A stretch of 21,225 nucleotides of DNA from Verrucomicrobiia bacterium (GTDB taxonomy: Bacteria; Verrucomicrobiota; Verrucomicrobiia; JABWAM01). The DNA is taken from the NCBI GenBank assembly GCA_013360985.1, contig JABWAM010000009.1:1-21225 (forward strand), written 5' to 3'. Below, piece by piece: positions 6,821-15,517 of this stretch. Every line of letters starts with the position of its first letter. Positions within the stretch are counted from its first letter, which is position 1. Both the position numbers and the translations under genes were made by a program. A model generated the notes under the pieces. The model worked only from the letters and a program-made list of their open reading frames with translations. It did not search any database and was not told where the DNA came from.

Positions 6821-9800
6821 ATGAAAACGAAATGGCTGCGCGTGATTGCGCGGTTTTCCCAATGCGCGGTCTCTCAAGCCCTCCCCTCCGGAGCGCTCCT
6901 GGCTCTGCTGACCCTCGCCAGCTTCGCGCGCGCCGTATCCGAGCCGGGGCTGATCTTTCGCGTTTCGTATAACGGGCAAACGGAGAAGGCGGATCACGCC
7001 GGCGGCAAAGCGGAGTCCCTAAATTTCTCGCGAACGCTCCAGTATCTCCAGGCGCCGGGCGTCATCTCATCGGGTTTCCAGACGCTCGATAACGAGCGCT
7101 GCGAGTATGCCATGCCCGGCAACTTCGATCCCCGACAGGGCGCGCTTTCGTTGTGGATCCGCGCCGAAAACTGGCGGCCCGCCGACCCGCGCGGCTATAC
7201 CTTCTTCGTCGCGGAGATTCCGGGCAAATACACCCTGCGGCTTGCCAAACCGCCCGTGGAAGCGTCCCTGTCGCTCGAGATCACCGGAGCCGCGACGGTG
7301 AAAAGCCCGGCGTTGAACTGGAAGCCGACGGAATGGCATCAGGTCGTCGCCACGTGGGACGCCGACGCGGTGAAACTCTATGTGGACGGCGGATTGGTCG
7401 GCGAAACGAAAGGGGCGGCGTTTCCCGCCGCGGAACCCTCCGGCGTCCTGAGCATCAATCCGAACAACTCCTTCAAGGAACCGCTCTCGTCGCCCTCCGA
7501 CAAAACGTCGGTGGATGAGGTGAAAATCTTCGGCACGATCCTCGGAAGGGAGGCGATCCGCCGCGAGTTCGCCGATCTCAAGGCGCAATTGACCGGCGGC
7601 GCATACCGCCGGCCGCAGCTTACGATTCCGCTGCGGAAGACGCCGCCGACGCTCGATGGCAAGCTCGCGCCGGGCGAGTGGGATGCCGCGACGAAAACGC
7701 TGATCCTTTGCCGAATGGGAAAACATGAGGTCGCCGAAAAACTCGGGACGGTGCAGTTGATGTACGATAACGAACACCTGTACCTCGGCTTCCACGCTGC
7801 GGGCGTCCCCGCGCCGTTGACGAAATACAAGGAGCGCGACTCGTGGGTCTGGGAGGATTCGGCCATCGAGTTCATCTGGGAAACCGCTGAGCCAACCAAG
7901 GCGCGGTTTCAGATTGTCGTCAACAGCCTCAACACAATTTACGACATGAAGAACGGCGACGCGAAGTGGAACGGCGTCACCCGCAGCGCCGCCGGGCTCG
8001 ACGGCGACGGATGGAGCGCGGAGGTGGCGCTCTCCTTCAAAGAGCTCGGCGTCGCGCCGCCAAAGCCGGGGGTGGTCTGGACGGGAAACTTCATGCACGA
8101 CTGGGATCAACGCGCCGGCGGCTACGCGACGTGGGCGTACTCGATGACGGCCGACGGGACGACGATGAGTTTCGGCAACAGCGCGGTGTTCGGCGCGCTG
8201 GCATTCGGCGACGACGCCCCCGCCGTGCGCCTCGAATCCCTCGGCGATCTCGTGGCCGGCAAGGTGAATGTCCGCATGACGACCCCGCCGGGCTGGAAAT
8301 CGAGCCTGCGCCTTGGCTCTGAGCCTGCGGTCGCCGGCGCACTGGTTTCCGATGCGCCACTGGGCAAGGAGAGTCTGCTCGCCATCACCGGGGCCGACCC
8401 GGCCGGGAATACGCGGTTCGTTCATGACGCGCTGTTCCAGCCCAAACCGCCCATCGTGATTTCCACCAAGTGTTGGCCGCACCTGCGTCAGATCGACGTG
8501 ACCCTCGATCTGAGCAACGCCCCCGACGGCGCCCGACGCGGCGAGGTCTCCCTGACCGACGCCGAGGGAAGCCAGGCGCTGTCGAAAGTGACGGTGGCCG
8601 CCACCAATACGTGGGCGACGTGCGCCCTCCCCTTCCCCGAGAAGCTTCCGCCTGGCAAATACGCCGTGCGCGCGACCGTCGGCAACCTCCAGGTGAGCAA
8701 GCCGCTGGAAGTCCCGACGGAGGAGGAAGTTCATTGCGCCGCCGGCGTGGATCACACCGTGCCAAAGCCGTGGACGCCGGTCGCGGTCTCCCGACGGACG
8801 GCGAAGGTGCTGAACCGCGAGTACACCCTCGGTCGTTCCCCATTCCCGGTGCGGATGACTTCGCTCGGCGACGAGGTCCTGGCGCAACCGGTCGCCTGGT
8901 TCGTAACGACCCCCAAGGGCGAGGAGCGCGTCGAATGGGACGTGCCGCGCGTCAAACAGAAATTCGACGACGCCGTAACGTTTGCCGGCCATGGGCGCGC
9001 GCGAAAATCCGGGATTTCCTTCAGCTACGAAGCGACGCTCGATTTCGACGGGCAATGGCTCACAAAGATCACGATGTCGCCTCCCAAAACTGGACCGACC
9101 GAGATCCAGGCGATGCGGCTGGAGTACGCGCTGAACCCGTCAAGCGTCTCGTATGTCGTCGCGCCGCTCCTGCGGCCTTGGGAAAAGGGACGGGTTCTGC
9201 TCGACCTCTTTGAAAACATCGACAAAGTCGCCGACAGTCGCGCGCCCATGGGCCAGTTTTGGGCGACCGGCCTGAAGACCGGCCTATACTTTTTTACGCC
9301 TTCCGACGGCAACTGGGTCTACCAAAAGGGCAAACCGAACGTGCGCGTCGAGCGCGGGAATGAAACGGTTGCGGTCACCGTGTTGATGATCCATAAACCG
9401 GTCACCCTGACAAAACCGGCGGCGTACACGCTCGGTCTGACCGCCACGCCGACGAAGCCGCAACCGCGCCGCAGCTTCAACTCGGGCGATCACGAATGGA
9501 TTTTTCAACTCGGCAAATGGCGCAGTTGGATCAGTCTCGTGCCGACCGATCCGACCGGATTGAAGCAGAGCGTCGAAACAAAACGGAAGAAAGGACTCAA
9601 GTTTCTCTTCCAATACAGTTGCGCGTATATCCTGGGCGGAAACACTCCCTATGAAGATTATTGGGGCGCGACCTGGACCGGACGACAACCGATGACGGGA
9701 AACATGTTCGGCGGTTGCCTCAACAGCGCCATCGCCAACGTGGTCGTCGCCCACGTGGAACGCCTCGCGCGGGATTTCGGCATCGGGCCTTACTTCGACA

Positions 9801-10633
9801 TGTATGGCATCGACTGGTGCGACAACCGGGCGCACGGCTGCGGCTACACCGACAGCTTTGGCCGCGCGGCGAGGACGACGTCCATCCTTGGCGCGCGCGA
9901 AGAGGCCAAACGCATCTACCGGATCACCCACCGGTACGGCTGCGAGGTGTTCAGCCACAACCACTCGCTCTGGCTTGCGCCGGTCCACACCTTCAGCGAC
10001 ATCTGGCTGCCGGGCGAGCAATACGCCAGCGAATTGGTCGGCAAATGGAAGGATTTCTACACCCATCACGTGCCGCGCACCGACTGGCTTGTCGGGATGA
10101 ACCCGTTCATTCACGGCACGCAGATGCTGTTCATCCATCAGTTTGCGCGCGCATCAGAGCTGGCCGGGTTCAAGGACTTCGAGAAATGGTATCGCGACGA
10201 TCACGCCTGGGCCGCCGAACAATCGCTGTCCATGACCCTGCCGCACGATATTGACATGAGCCTCGGCTACGTCTGCCCGACGCCGATGAAGAAGGTCGTC
10301 GAGGTGTACCACCGGTTCGGAATTATCCTGCGCGAAGGCGATCCCCGCCAGGACGCGCAGTTCACCGGCTACTGGAATCATCCGCGAATCTCCGCGGACG
10401 ACGCGGAAGTGTTGCTGAGTGAGTACACGCGTCCCGACGCGCCGGATCGGCTCGTGGTGCTGAGCAATCCCACCACGTCGGAAAAGCGCGTCCGCCTCAA
10501 TCTCGGCGCCGATCGCTGGACCGTTCGCGACGAATATCGCGACGAAGACCTGCCCCAATGGCGCGAAGGCGTCACCGTGCCGAAACAGAGCTTTCGCTTG
10601 TTGTGGATGCGCCCCCCCGCGGAGCAACCCTGA
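6821..10633 (+). CDS. large secreted glycoside-hydrolase-like protein: LamG + CBM9-like + DUF6067-like
   Basis: The protein has 1270 residues and starts one base after the previous stop. A long signal peptide ends near residue 38 (SFARA). Residues about 45-250 look like a LamG/concanavalin fold, with ALSLWIRAENW, EWHQVVATWDADAVKLYVDG and SVDEVKIFG. Residues about 265-460 look like a CBM9/DOMON-type module, with PTLDGKLAPGEWD, NEHLYLGF and EDSAIEFIWE. A linker of beta-sandwich type follows to about 640. The rest, from PWTPVAV, resembles DUF6067 proteins: a beta domain and then a TIM barrel. In the barrel, FDMYGIDWC at 992-1000 offers Asp993 and Asp998 as catalytic candidates, and a small beta domain closes the chain. 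Such proteins are frequent in PVC and Bacteroidota glycan loci and are thought to be glycosidases; the substrate is unknown. It is the only exported enzyme candidate in the operon. Confidence 0.75.
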   Translation: MKTKWLRVIARFSQCAVSQALPSGALLALLTLASFARAVSEPGLIFRVSYNGQTEKADHAGGKAESLNFSRTLQYLQAPGVISSGFQTLDNERCEYAMPGNFDPRQGALSLWIRAENWRPADPRGYTFFVAEIPGKYTLRLAKPPVEASLSLEITGAATVKSPALNWKPTEWHQVVATWDADAVKLYVDGGLVGETKGAAFPAAEPSGVLSINPNNSFKEPLSSPSDKTSVDEVKIFGTILGREAIRREFADLKAQLTGGAYRRPQLTIPLRKTPPTLDGKLAPGEWDAATKTLILCRMGKHEVAEKLGTVQLMYDNEHLYLGFHAAGVPAPLTKYKERDSWVWEDSAIEFIWETAEPTKARFQIVVNSLNTIYDMKNGDAKWNGVTRSAAGLDGDGWSAEVALSFKELGVAPPKPGVVWTGNFMHDWDQRAGGYATWAYSMTADGTTMSFGNSAVFGALAFGDDAPAVRLESLGDLVAGKVNVRMTTPPGWKSSLRLGSEPAVAGALVSDAPLGKESLLAITGADPAGNTRFVHDALFQPKPPIVISTKCWPHLRQIDVTLDLSNAPDGARRGEVSLTDAEGSQALSKVTVAATNTWATCALPFPEKLPPGKYAVRATVGNLQVSKPLEVPTEEEVHCAAGVDHTVPKPWTPVAVSRRTAKVLNREYTLGRSPFPVRMTSLGDEVLAQPVAWFVTTPKGEERVEWDVPRVKQKFDDAVTFAGHGRARKSGISFSYEATLDFDGQWLTKITMSPPKTGPTEIQAMRLEYALNPSSVSYVVAPLLRPWEKGRVLLDLFENIDKVADSRAPMGQFWATGLKTGLYFFTPSDGNWVYQKGKPNVRVERGNETVAVTVLMIHKPVTLTKPAAYTLGLTATPTKPQPRRSFNSGDHEWIFQLGKWRSWISLVPTDPTGLKQSVETKRKKGLKFLFQYSCAYILGGNTPYEDYWGATWTGRQPMTGNMFGGCLNSAIANVVVAHVERLARDFGIGPYFDMYGIDWCDNRAHGCGYTDSFGRAARTTSILGAREEAKRIYRITHRYGCEVFSHNHSLWLAPVHTFSDIWLPGEQYASELVGKWKDFYTHHVPRTDWLVGMNPFIHGTQMLFIHQFARASELAGFKDFEKWYRDDHAWAAEQSLSMTLPHDIDMSLGYVCPTPMKKVVEVYHRFGIILREGDPRQDAQFTGYWNHPRISADDAEVLLSEYTRPDAPDRLVVLSNPTTSEKRVRLNLGADRWTVRDEYRDEDLPQWREGVTVPKQSFRLLWMRPPAEQP

Positions 10634-10665
10634 AATGGCCGCCCGTTCACCACAACAGCTTCACT

Positions 10666-13173
10666 GTGAGTAGAAACAACCCCTCCTTCTGGCAGCGCCT
10701 CGCCTCCGAACGCGGCATCTTGCCGGGCGACGTCGGCCAGGTGTTGCCGGCCGACTGGAATCGTTTTCGCGTGGACCCCGTCGCGTATCTCGACGCCCAT
10801 CACGGCCTCGAACACCGCGCGCCGCAGGCCGACTGGGCCCATGGCGCGCCGCTCGGCAACGGCGATCTCGGCGTGATGACCTACAGCGCGCCGGAGGCCC
10901 TCGCGTTCAGCTTCGGCAAGACCGATCTCTGGGATTACACGCCGCAGCCGCGCCCCAATTTTCCATCCGTGCCGTTCGCGGAGTTGCGCAAGATCCTTGC
11001 GGCCCAAGACAACCTGCGCTTCCTCAAAATCCAGGAGGAAACCAACCAGCAATCCAAGGCCGCCGTCGCCACCGGCAAGCCGGGCGGGATGCTGCGCATC
11101 GAACTGCACCCGGCCTCCCTGACGAGCGGGTTCCGTCAACGCCTCTCCTTCGCGCACGCCGAGGTCGTTCAGTCGTGGCGCGTGCATGGCGATCGGAGCC
11201 GATCCCGGCGGGGACCGGACAACAACGTCACATTGACGGCGTTCGTCCACGCCGCGCAGAACGTGTTCGTCGCCCACATCGCGCCCGGCGCAAATCTACC
11301 CTGGCTGGCGCCGGTGCATCTCGCGCTCTGGCGCGAGCCCGACGACACAATGGAACAGCCGGAATGCCACGTCGAAGGCGGCCGGTTCTGGGTGCGCCAA
11401 AACCTGCCCGGCGGCGAGCACTTCATCTTCATGGCTGCGCTGGACGGCAAAGGTTTCGAGTTCGCCCGAATCGGCGGACGCCTCATGGCCCACGGCGTAC
11501 CGACAACGGCGGTGTGGACGGTCTATGCGACCATCGTCACCAGCCGCGACGCGAAAGACCCGCTCGCCGACGCGCGACGGAATCTCGACGCCGCGCAGGC
11601 GGCCGGGTTCGAGGCGCTCCGGGCGACGCATCGCGAGTGGTGGCATGCGTTCTGGCGGCGCGGATTTGTCTGCACGCCGTGGGACAAACTCGAGCGCACT
11701 TGGTATTCCGCGCTCTATTTGCAGGCGAGCTGCTGCCGGCCCGGACGGACGAGCCCGGGCCTGCAAGCGAACCTGATCAAAGAAAACTATCCCGCCTGGA
11801 ACGCCGATTTTCACAACAACATCAACATGCAGGTCTTGTACTGGAGCCAGTACACCGCCAACCGGCTCGAACTCGCCGAGCCGTTGTATCGCTTGATGTG
11901 GAGCGTGCTCCCGCGCTGCAAGCAGGACACCGCCGCGTATTTCAAGATGCGCGGCGCGCGTTATCCGATCTCGATGGGGCCGGACGGCGTCGAGACCGCC
12001 TCCAACCTGTTGCTCTCGACGTGGATCGGCGGCGGCGGTTGGCTGGCCGAACATTTCTGGTGGCATTACCGGTTCAGCGGCGATCGCGCGTTCCTCAAAA
12101 AGTATGCGTATCCATTGCTGAAAGAATGCGCGTTGTTCTATGAGGATTATTTGCAGGAGGACGCCGACGGAAAACTGGTTTTGTTTCCCACGGTGTTCAT
12201 GGAGGTCGCGATCGGATCGGTGGACGGCGCCGGAAAAAATTCGTCGTGGGATCTGCCGGTGGTGATCCGCACGTTTCAGATGGCGCTCGACGCCGCGGAA
12301 GAACTCGGCGTGGACGCCAAGCTCCGCGCCCAATGGCGCAAGCTGCTGCCGCGGCTGCCTCCCCTCCCCGCCGACGAACGCGGCGTGTGGCTGGAGTTCG
12401 CCGACAAGGGCGGGCTGTGGCATCAGTGGGATTGGGCGCGCTTCATGGCGGTGTTCCCGATGGAGCTGGTGAGCCGCGACACCGGTCCGACAACTCTGCG
12501 CGCGCAGGCGCAGCGGACGGCGGATGAGTTGTACGCGTTTCGCCCGGATGTCCGCCAAGGCGACTGGTTTCTGGCGTCGTATGGCGGGTTCGCCGGCATG
12601 ATCCTCGCCGTCAGCCTGCTGCGGCTCGGCCAGGTTCCGCGCGGGATGGAGATGGCCGAACACGTATGCCAGACGGTGAACTCCTCGGGCTTCATTCAAA
12701 ACCCCGATGCCGGCCATTTCCAGGTGGACGCGCCGCCCGGCTTCGGCGTGTTCCTCAACGAAATGCTGCTGCAAAGCCACGACGGCGTGCTGCGCGTATT
12801 TCCCGCTGTGCCGCCCAGTGAGGCGAACGCCTGCTTTCATTCACTCCGCGCGCAAGGCGGTTTTCTCGTCACGTCGGAACGGCGGGAGAACCGCGTTCAG
12901 TACGTGATCGTCCAGAGCCTGGGCGGACGCCCGCTACGGATGCTGAATCCGTTCGTCGGCGAGCCGGACACGGGCGTCGAGGTGAAGGTCTATGAACTGA
13001 CCAAGGACACGCGCTTCGACACGGTAGCCGATCAGGCCCGCCAGCGCGCGATCTACAACCGCATCCATGTACCGGGCGAGATCCTCGAGTTTCCGACCCG
13101 GCCGGGCCGCGTCTATCTGATCAGCAAAGAACTCCCATGGTTCAGCGACATCCCGACGGAAGAAATCACGTGA
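10666..13173 (+). CDS. GH95-like glycoside hydrolase (alpha-L-fucosidase/galactosidase fold)
   Basis: From GTG 10666 the protein has 835 residues and no signal peptide. The N-terminal beta-sandwich carries APLGNGDLGVM (61-71), the usual opening of GH95 and GH65-type enzymes. The barrel contains NADFHNNINMQVLYWSQYTA (379-398), closely matching the GH95 active-site segment with paired asparagines (Asn385, Asn387). It also has LAEPLYRLM, Glu513 in the region of the GH95 catalytic acid, and FLNEMLLQSHDGVLRVFPAV (696-715), the standard C-terminal GH95 signature. GH95 members remove alpha-1,2-L-fucose or alpha-L-galactose, with inversion. An upstream ATG at 10558 would overlap the previous gene by 76 bases and add 36 residues unlike the family, so GTG 10666, 32 bases after the previous stop, is preferred despite no clear ribosome site. 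Confidence 0.75.
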   Translation: MSRNNPSFWQRLASERGILPGDVGQVLPADWNRFRVDPVAYLDAHHGLEHRAPQADWAHGAPLGNGDLGVMTYSAPEALAFSFGKTDLWDYTPQPRPNFPSVPFAELRKILAAQDNLRFLKIQEETNQQSKAAVATGKPGGMLRIELHPASLTSGFRQRLSFAHAEVVQSWRVHGDRSRSRRGPDNNVTLTAFVHAAQNVFVAHIAPGANLPWLAPVHLALWREPDDTMEQPECHVEGGRFWVRQNLPGGEHFIFMAALDGKGFEFARIGGRLMAHGVPTTAVWTVYATIVTSRDAKDPLADARRNLDAAQAAGFEALRATHREWWHAFWRRGFVCTPWDKLERTWYSALYLQASCCRPGRTSPGLQANLIKENYPAWNADFHNNINMQVLYWSQYTANRLELAEPLYRLMWSVLPRCKQDTAAYFKMRGARYPISMGPDGVETASNLLLSTWIGGGGWLAEHFWWHYRFSGDRAFLKKYAYPLLKECALFYEDYLQEDADGKLVLFPTVFMEVAIGSVDGAGKNSSWDLPVVIRTFQMALDAAEELGVDAKLRAQWRKLLPRLPPLPADERGVWLEFADKGGLWHQWDWARFMAVFPMELVSRDTGPTTLRAQAQRTADELYAFRPDVRQGDWFLASYGGFAGMILAVSLLRLGQVPRGMEMAEHVCQTVNSSGFIQNPDAGHFQVDAPPGFGVFLNEMLLQSHDGVLRVFPAVPPSEANACFHSLRAQGGFLVTSERRENRVQYVIVQSLGGRPLRMLNPFVGEPDTGVEVKVYELTKDTRFDTVADQARQRAIYNRIHVPGEILEFPTRPGRVYLISKELPWFSDIPTEEIT

Positions 13174-15422
13174 GCCCTCCTCGATCACTCGCCGCGCGAG
13201 GCGCGGCGGCGGCGCAGCCCTTGCGTCGGGCCGCGTCTTCGCTCAACGAAACGTCTGACGGCGCCGGAACGAATCCTTTCGCTTTGAAAAACAATCTTCT
13301 CCTCAACGAGCCTTTGGTGGACTGGCGGTTTCTCGACGACCTGCCGCAGCGACGGCGTCGCCCGGCATGGGTGACAAACGAACCCATCGCCTGCGTCGGC
13401 GCGTGGGAGACGTTGTTCCACCGCCGCCGCACCGGTCAGGCGCAGGTGAACGACGAGGAACTGTACGCATACGAGCACACCGAGAAATTCGTAAAAGAAG
13501 TCCTCGGCGTCGGCGCGACGGCGCTCATCACGGCGTACGACAAAAACTACTTCGTGGACGAGGAGGAGTTCGCGCTCAAGAAACAGCTCGCCGCCCACTG
13601 CAAGAGGCATGGGCTGAAGCTCGGCGTCTATCTTCGCGCCGACCAGATTTATTCCGAGACGTTTGCCGACCGGCTCCAGCGCGAAGACCTGCTCGCCCGG
13701 GATGCGCGCGGGCAAGCGACGGCTTATGGCAACCAGGAATGGCGCAAGAACGTCTGCTTCCACAAGCCGAATAACCTCGCCGCGTTCAAGGCTTCGATCC
13801 GCCGCGCCATCACCGAACTTGGCGTGGACCTGTTGCACCTCGACGGCTTCGAAGTCGGCGGCACGGAAACGGTCAACGCCTGCCGCTGCGACGCCTGCCG
13901 TCGCGACTTCACCGCGTTTCTCCAACGCCGCTGGGGCGACGATCCGCGCGCCTGCAAACGCCGCTTCGGCCACACGCATCTCGAAGGCATCGAGCCGCCC
14001 GGTCTGAGCGCCGTGCCGTCCATCCCGTCCGGGCGCGTCGTCGACCCGGTCTGGCAGGAGTGGATTCGTTTCCGCTGCACGTGGACGGCACGCGTGGGGC
14101 GCCTCGTCTCCGAGCACGCGCACGCGCTCAATCCGAACGTCGCGATCCTCGGCAACAACGCGCTGGCGGTCCGCGAGAACGCCGCGTTGCTCTGCGGGTA
14201 CGACTCGGACAGCTATTGCCGTCACGTGGACATCATGTGCAACGAAGATGGGTTTCACGCGCATCTCGACGATGCGGGCCGCGTCATCCAGCGCGCCCGT
14301 CAGCACAAGCTGGCGACGGGGGCGTTTCTGTTCAACTACATGCACAATCCCGCCCTGCCCGCGCGCGACCTGCGCCGACAGATGGCGCACGCGGCGGCGT
14401 TCAACGCGGGGCGCGTCACCTGTCTCGGCCACGCGCCCGGCTGCTACGCCGATTTTCGTCTCGCGGGCGACGTGAAACGACGCTTTCTCGACTGGCTCCA
14501 CCGGCACTGGGAGCATTACCAGAACCTCGAGACGATTGCCGACGTGACGGTCTGGCGCGAGGCGCGCGCGATGGCGCTTGCCGAGCCGCTTACCTACGCA
14601 ACCGCGATGCAATGCGAGCAATTGCTCATCGAAGATCGGACGCCGCTCCACATCGTGGCGGGCGATTGGCCGGCGGACACGCGCGTGTTGGTGTTGCCGG
14701 ATCTCGCGTTCCTCGACGACGCCCAATGCGATCGCGTGACGAAGTTCGTCCAGGCCGGCGGCAACCTCCTCGTGATCGGACAAACTTCCACGCTCGACGG
14801 CTGGGGACGCCGCCGCGGCGACTTCGGATTGCGCCCCGTGCTGCCCGACGCGGTGCGGATGCCCGGACTCGTCTTCGACCAACACGCCGCCCACGCCAAC
14901 GATCCCATCGCGGCCGGACAGGCGGCGCTCGGCGACAAACTCCATTGGGCGCGGCATCAAGTGGGCGCGGGTCGGGTGGTCTATATCCCCGAGTTGGTCG
15001 CGCCATCCACCCAACCCAGCCTGCTCAACGCCGACCACACCTACAACTTCGGCCTCGACCTGACCAACTGGCGCGTCCCCGAACGCGCCGACGAACTCCG
15101 CAAGGCGCTGGCCTGGCTGCTCGGCGGGCGTCCGACCTTCGCCGTGCGCGCCAAGCGCGGCGTCCTGGCCAATTATTATCGTCAGAGGGACACCGGGCGA
15201 CTCTATGCGCACCTGGTGAACCTGCACGAAAAACCGGTCGGACGCATCACGGTGGGCGTTGCCGCCGAAGAGAAAACCTTCCGCGCGAGCGTCCTTACCC
15301 CCGACCGTGATGCCGCACGCAAGCTCACCTGCCGCGCGTCCGGCGAACGCGGCACGGTGACGCTGGAGAATCTTGATGTGTACGCGGTAATCGTGATCGA
15401 AACCGCGAATGGACGCCAATGA
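13170..15422 (+). CDS. GH42-like TIM-barrel protein with flavodoxin-like domain
   Basis: From GTG 13170, which overlaps the previous stop (GTGA) and follows GGAAGA by six bases, the protein has 750 residues without a signal peptide. Residues about 60-450 form a TIM barrel: HGLKLGVYLRA (148-158), LGVDLLHLDGFE (217-228) and CRCDACRRDFTAFLQRRWG (238-256). The last recalls the cysteine-rich segment of GH42-type beta-galactosidases, as does WQEWIRFR. Residues about 470-660 resemble the GH42 trimerisation domain, with VLVLPDLAFLDDAQ and FVQAGGNLLVIG, and a small beta domain ends the chain. The catalytic pair is not clear; Glu228 and Glu359 (CNED) are candidates, so an inactive or different specificity is possible. 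The first 38 residues are Ala/Arg-rich and unlike the family, and a TTG at 13284 is an alternative start. The last codons (TANGRQ) and the stop fall inside a palindromic repeat. Confidence 0.7.
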   Translation: MSPPRSLAARGAAAAQPLRRAASSLNETSDGAGTNPFALKNNLLLNEPLVDWRFLDDLPQRRRRPAWVTNEPIACVGAWETLFHRRRTGQAQVNDEELYAYEHTEKFVKEVLGVGATALITAYDKNYFVDEEEFALKKQLAAHCKRHGLKLGVYLRADQIYSETFADRLQREDLLARDARGQATAYGNQEWRKNVCFHKPNNLAAFKASIRRAITELGVDLLHLDGFEVGGTETVNACRCDACRRDFTAFLQRRWGDDPRACKRRFGHTHLEGIEPPGLSAVPSIPSGRVVDPVWQEWIRFRCTWTARVGRLVSEHAHALNPNVAILGNNALAVRENAALLCGYDSDSYCRHVDIMCNEDGFHAHLDDAGRVIQRARQHKLATGAFLFNYMHNPALPARDLRRQMAHAAAFNAGRVTCLGHAPGCYADFRLAGDVKRRFLDWLHRHWEHYQNLETIADVTVWREARAMALAEPLTYATAMQCEQLLIEDRTPLHIVAGDWPADTRVLVLPDLAFLDDAQCDRVTKFVQAGGNLLVIGQTSTLDGWGRRRGDFGLRPVLPDAVRMPGLVFDQHAAHANDPIAAGQAALGDKLHWARHQVGAGRVVYIPELVAPSTQPSLLNADHTYNFGLDLTNWRVPERADELRKALAWLLGGRPTFAVRAKRGVLANYYRQRDTGRLYAHLVNLHEKPVGRITVGVAAEEKTFRASVLTPDRDAARKLTCRASGERGTVTLENLDVYAVIVIETANGRQ
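13191..13207 (+). other. hairpin at the start of the GH42-like gene
   Basis: GCCGCGC at 13191-13197 pairs perfectly with GCGCGGC at 13201-13207 around a GAG loop. It lies about 20 bases after GTG 13170, in the unconserved first part of the gene. It could mark untranslated spacer if TTG 13284 is the true start, or reduce translation of this gene. Confidence 0.3.
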
Positions 15423-15517
15423 ACACGAAGTTCCTGATGGTTCAGGTGCGGTTTCCGAAAACAATTCGCGTGCATTCGCGTGCATTCGCGGCTCGCAACT
15501 ATCGGACAACGTGAAGC
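15401..15517. repeat. dispersed palindromic repeat, copy A
   Basis: The left arm 15401-15430 begins AACCGCGAATGGACG and the right arm 15464-15493 is built from ATTCGCGTGC units of ten bases; by my count 24 of 30 positions can pair. A central part with GTTT...AAAC forms a smaller hairpin. After the right arm comes TATCGGACAACGTGAAGC, which contains the start codon of the next gene. Against copy B it aligns without gaps over the first 110 bases with 91 identities. The left arm holds the last codons and stop (15420-15422) of the GH42-like gene. Confidence 0.85.

Noticed and set aside
10558..10665. Upstream ATG start for the GH95-like gene
   Set aside because: It would overlap the previous gene by 76 bases and add 36 residues that do not resemble the family; GTG 10666 fits better.
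15401..15493. Short repeated units (ATTCGCGTGC) as a possible CRISPR array
   Set aside because: The 10-base units are directly tandem without spacers and belong to arms of a palindrome; no cas gene is present.
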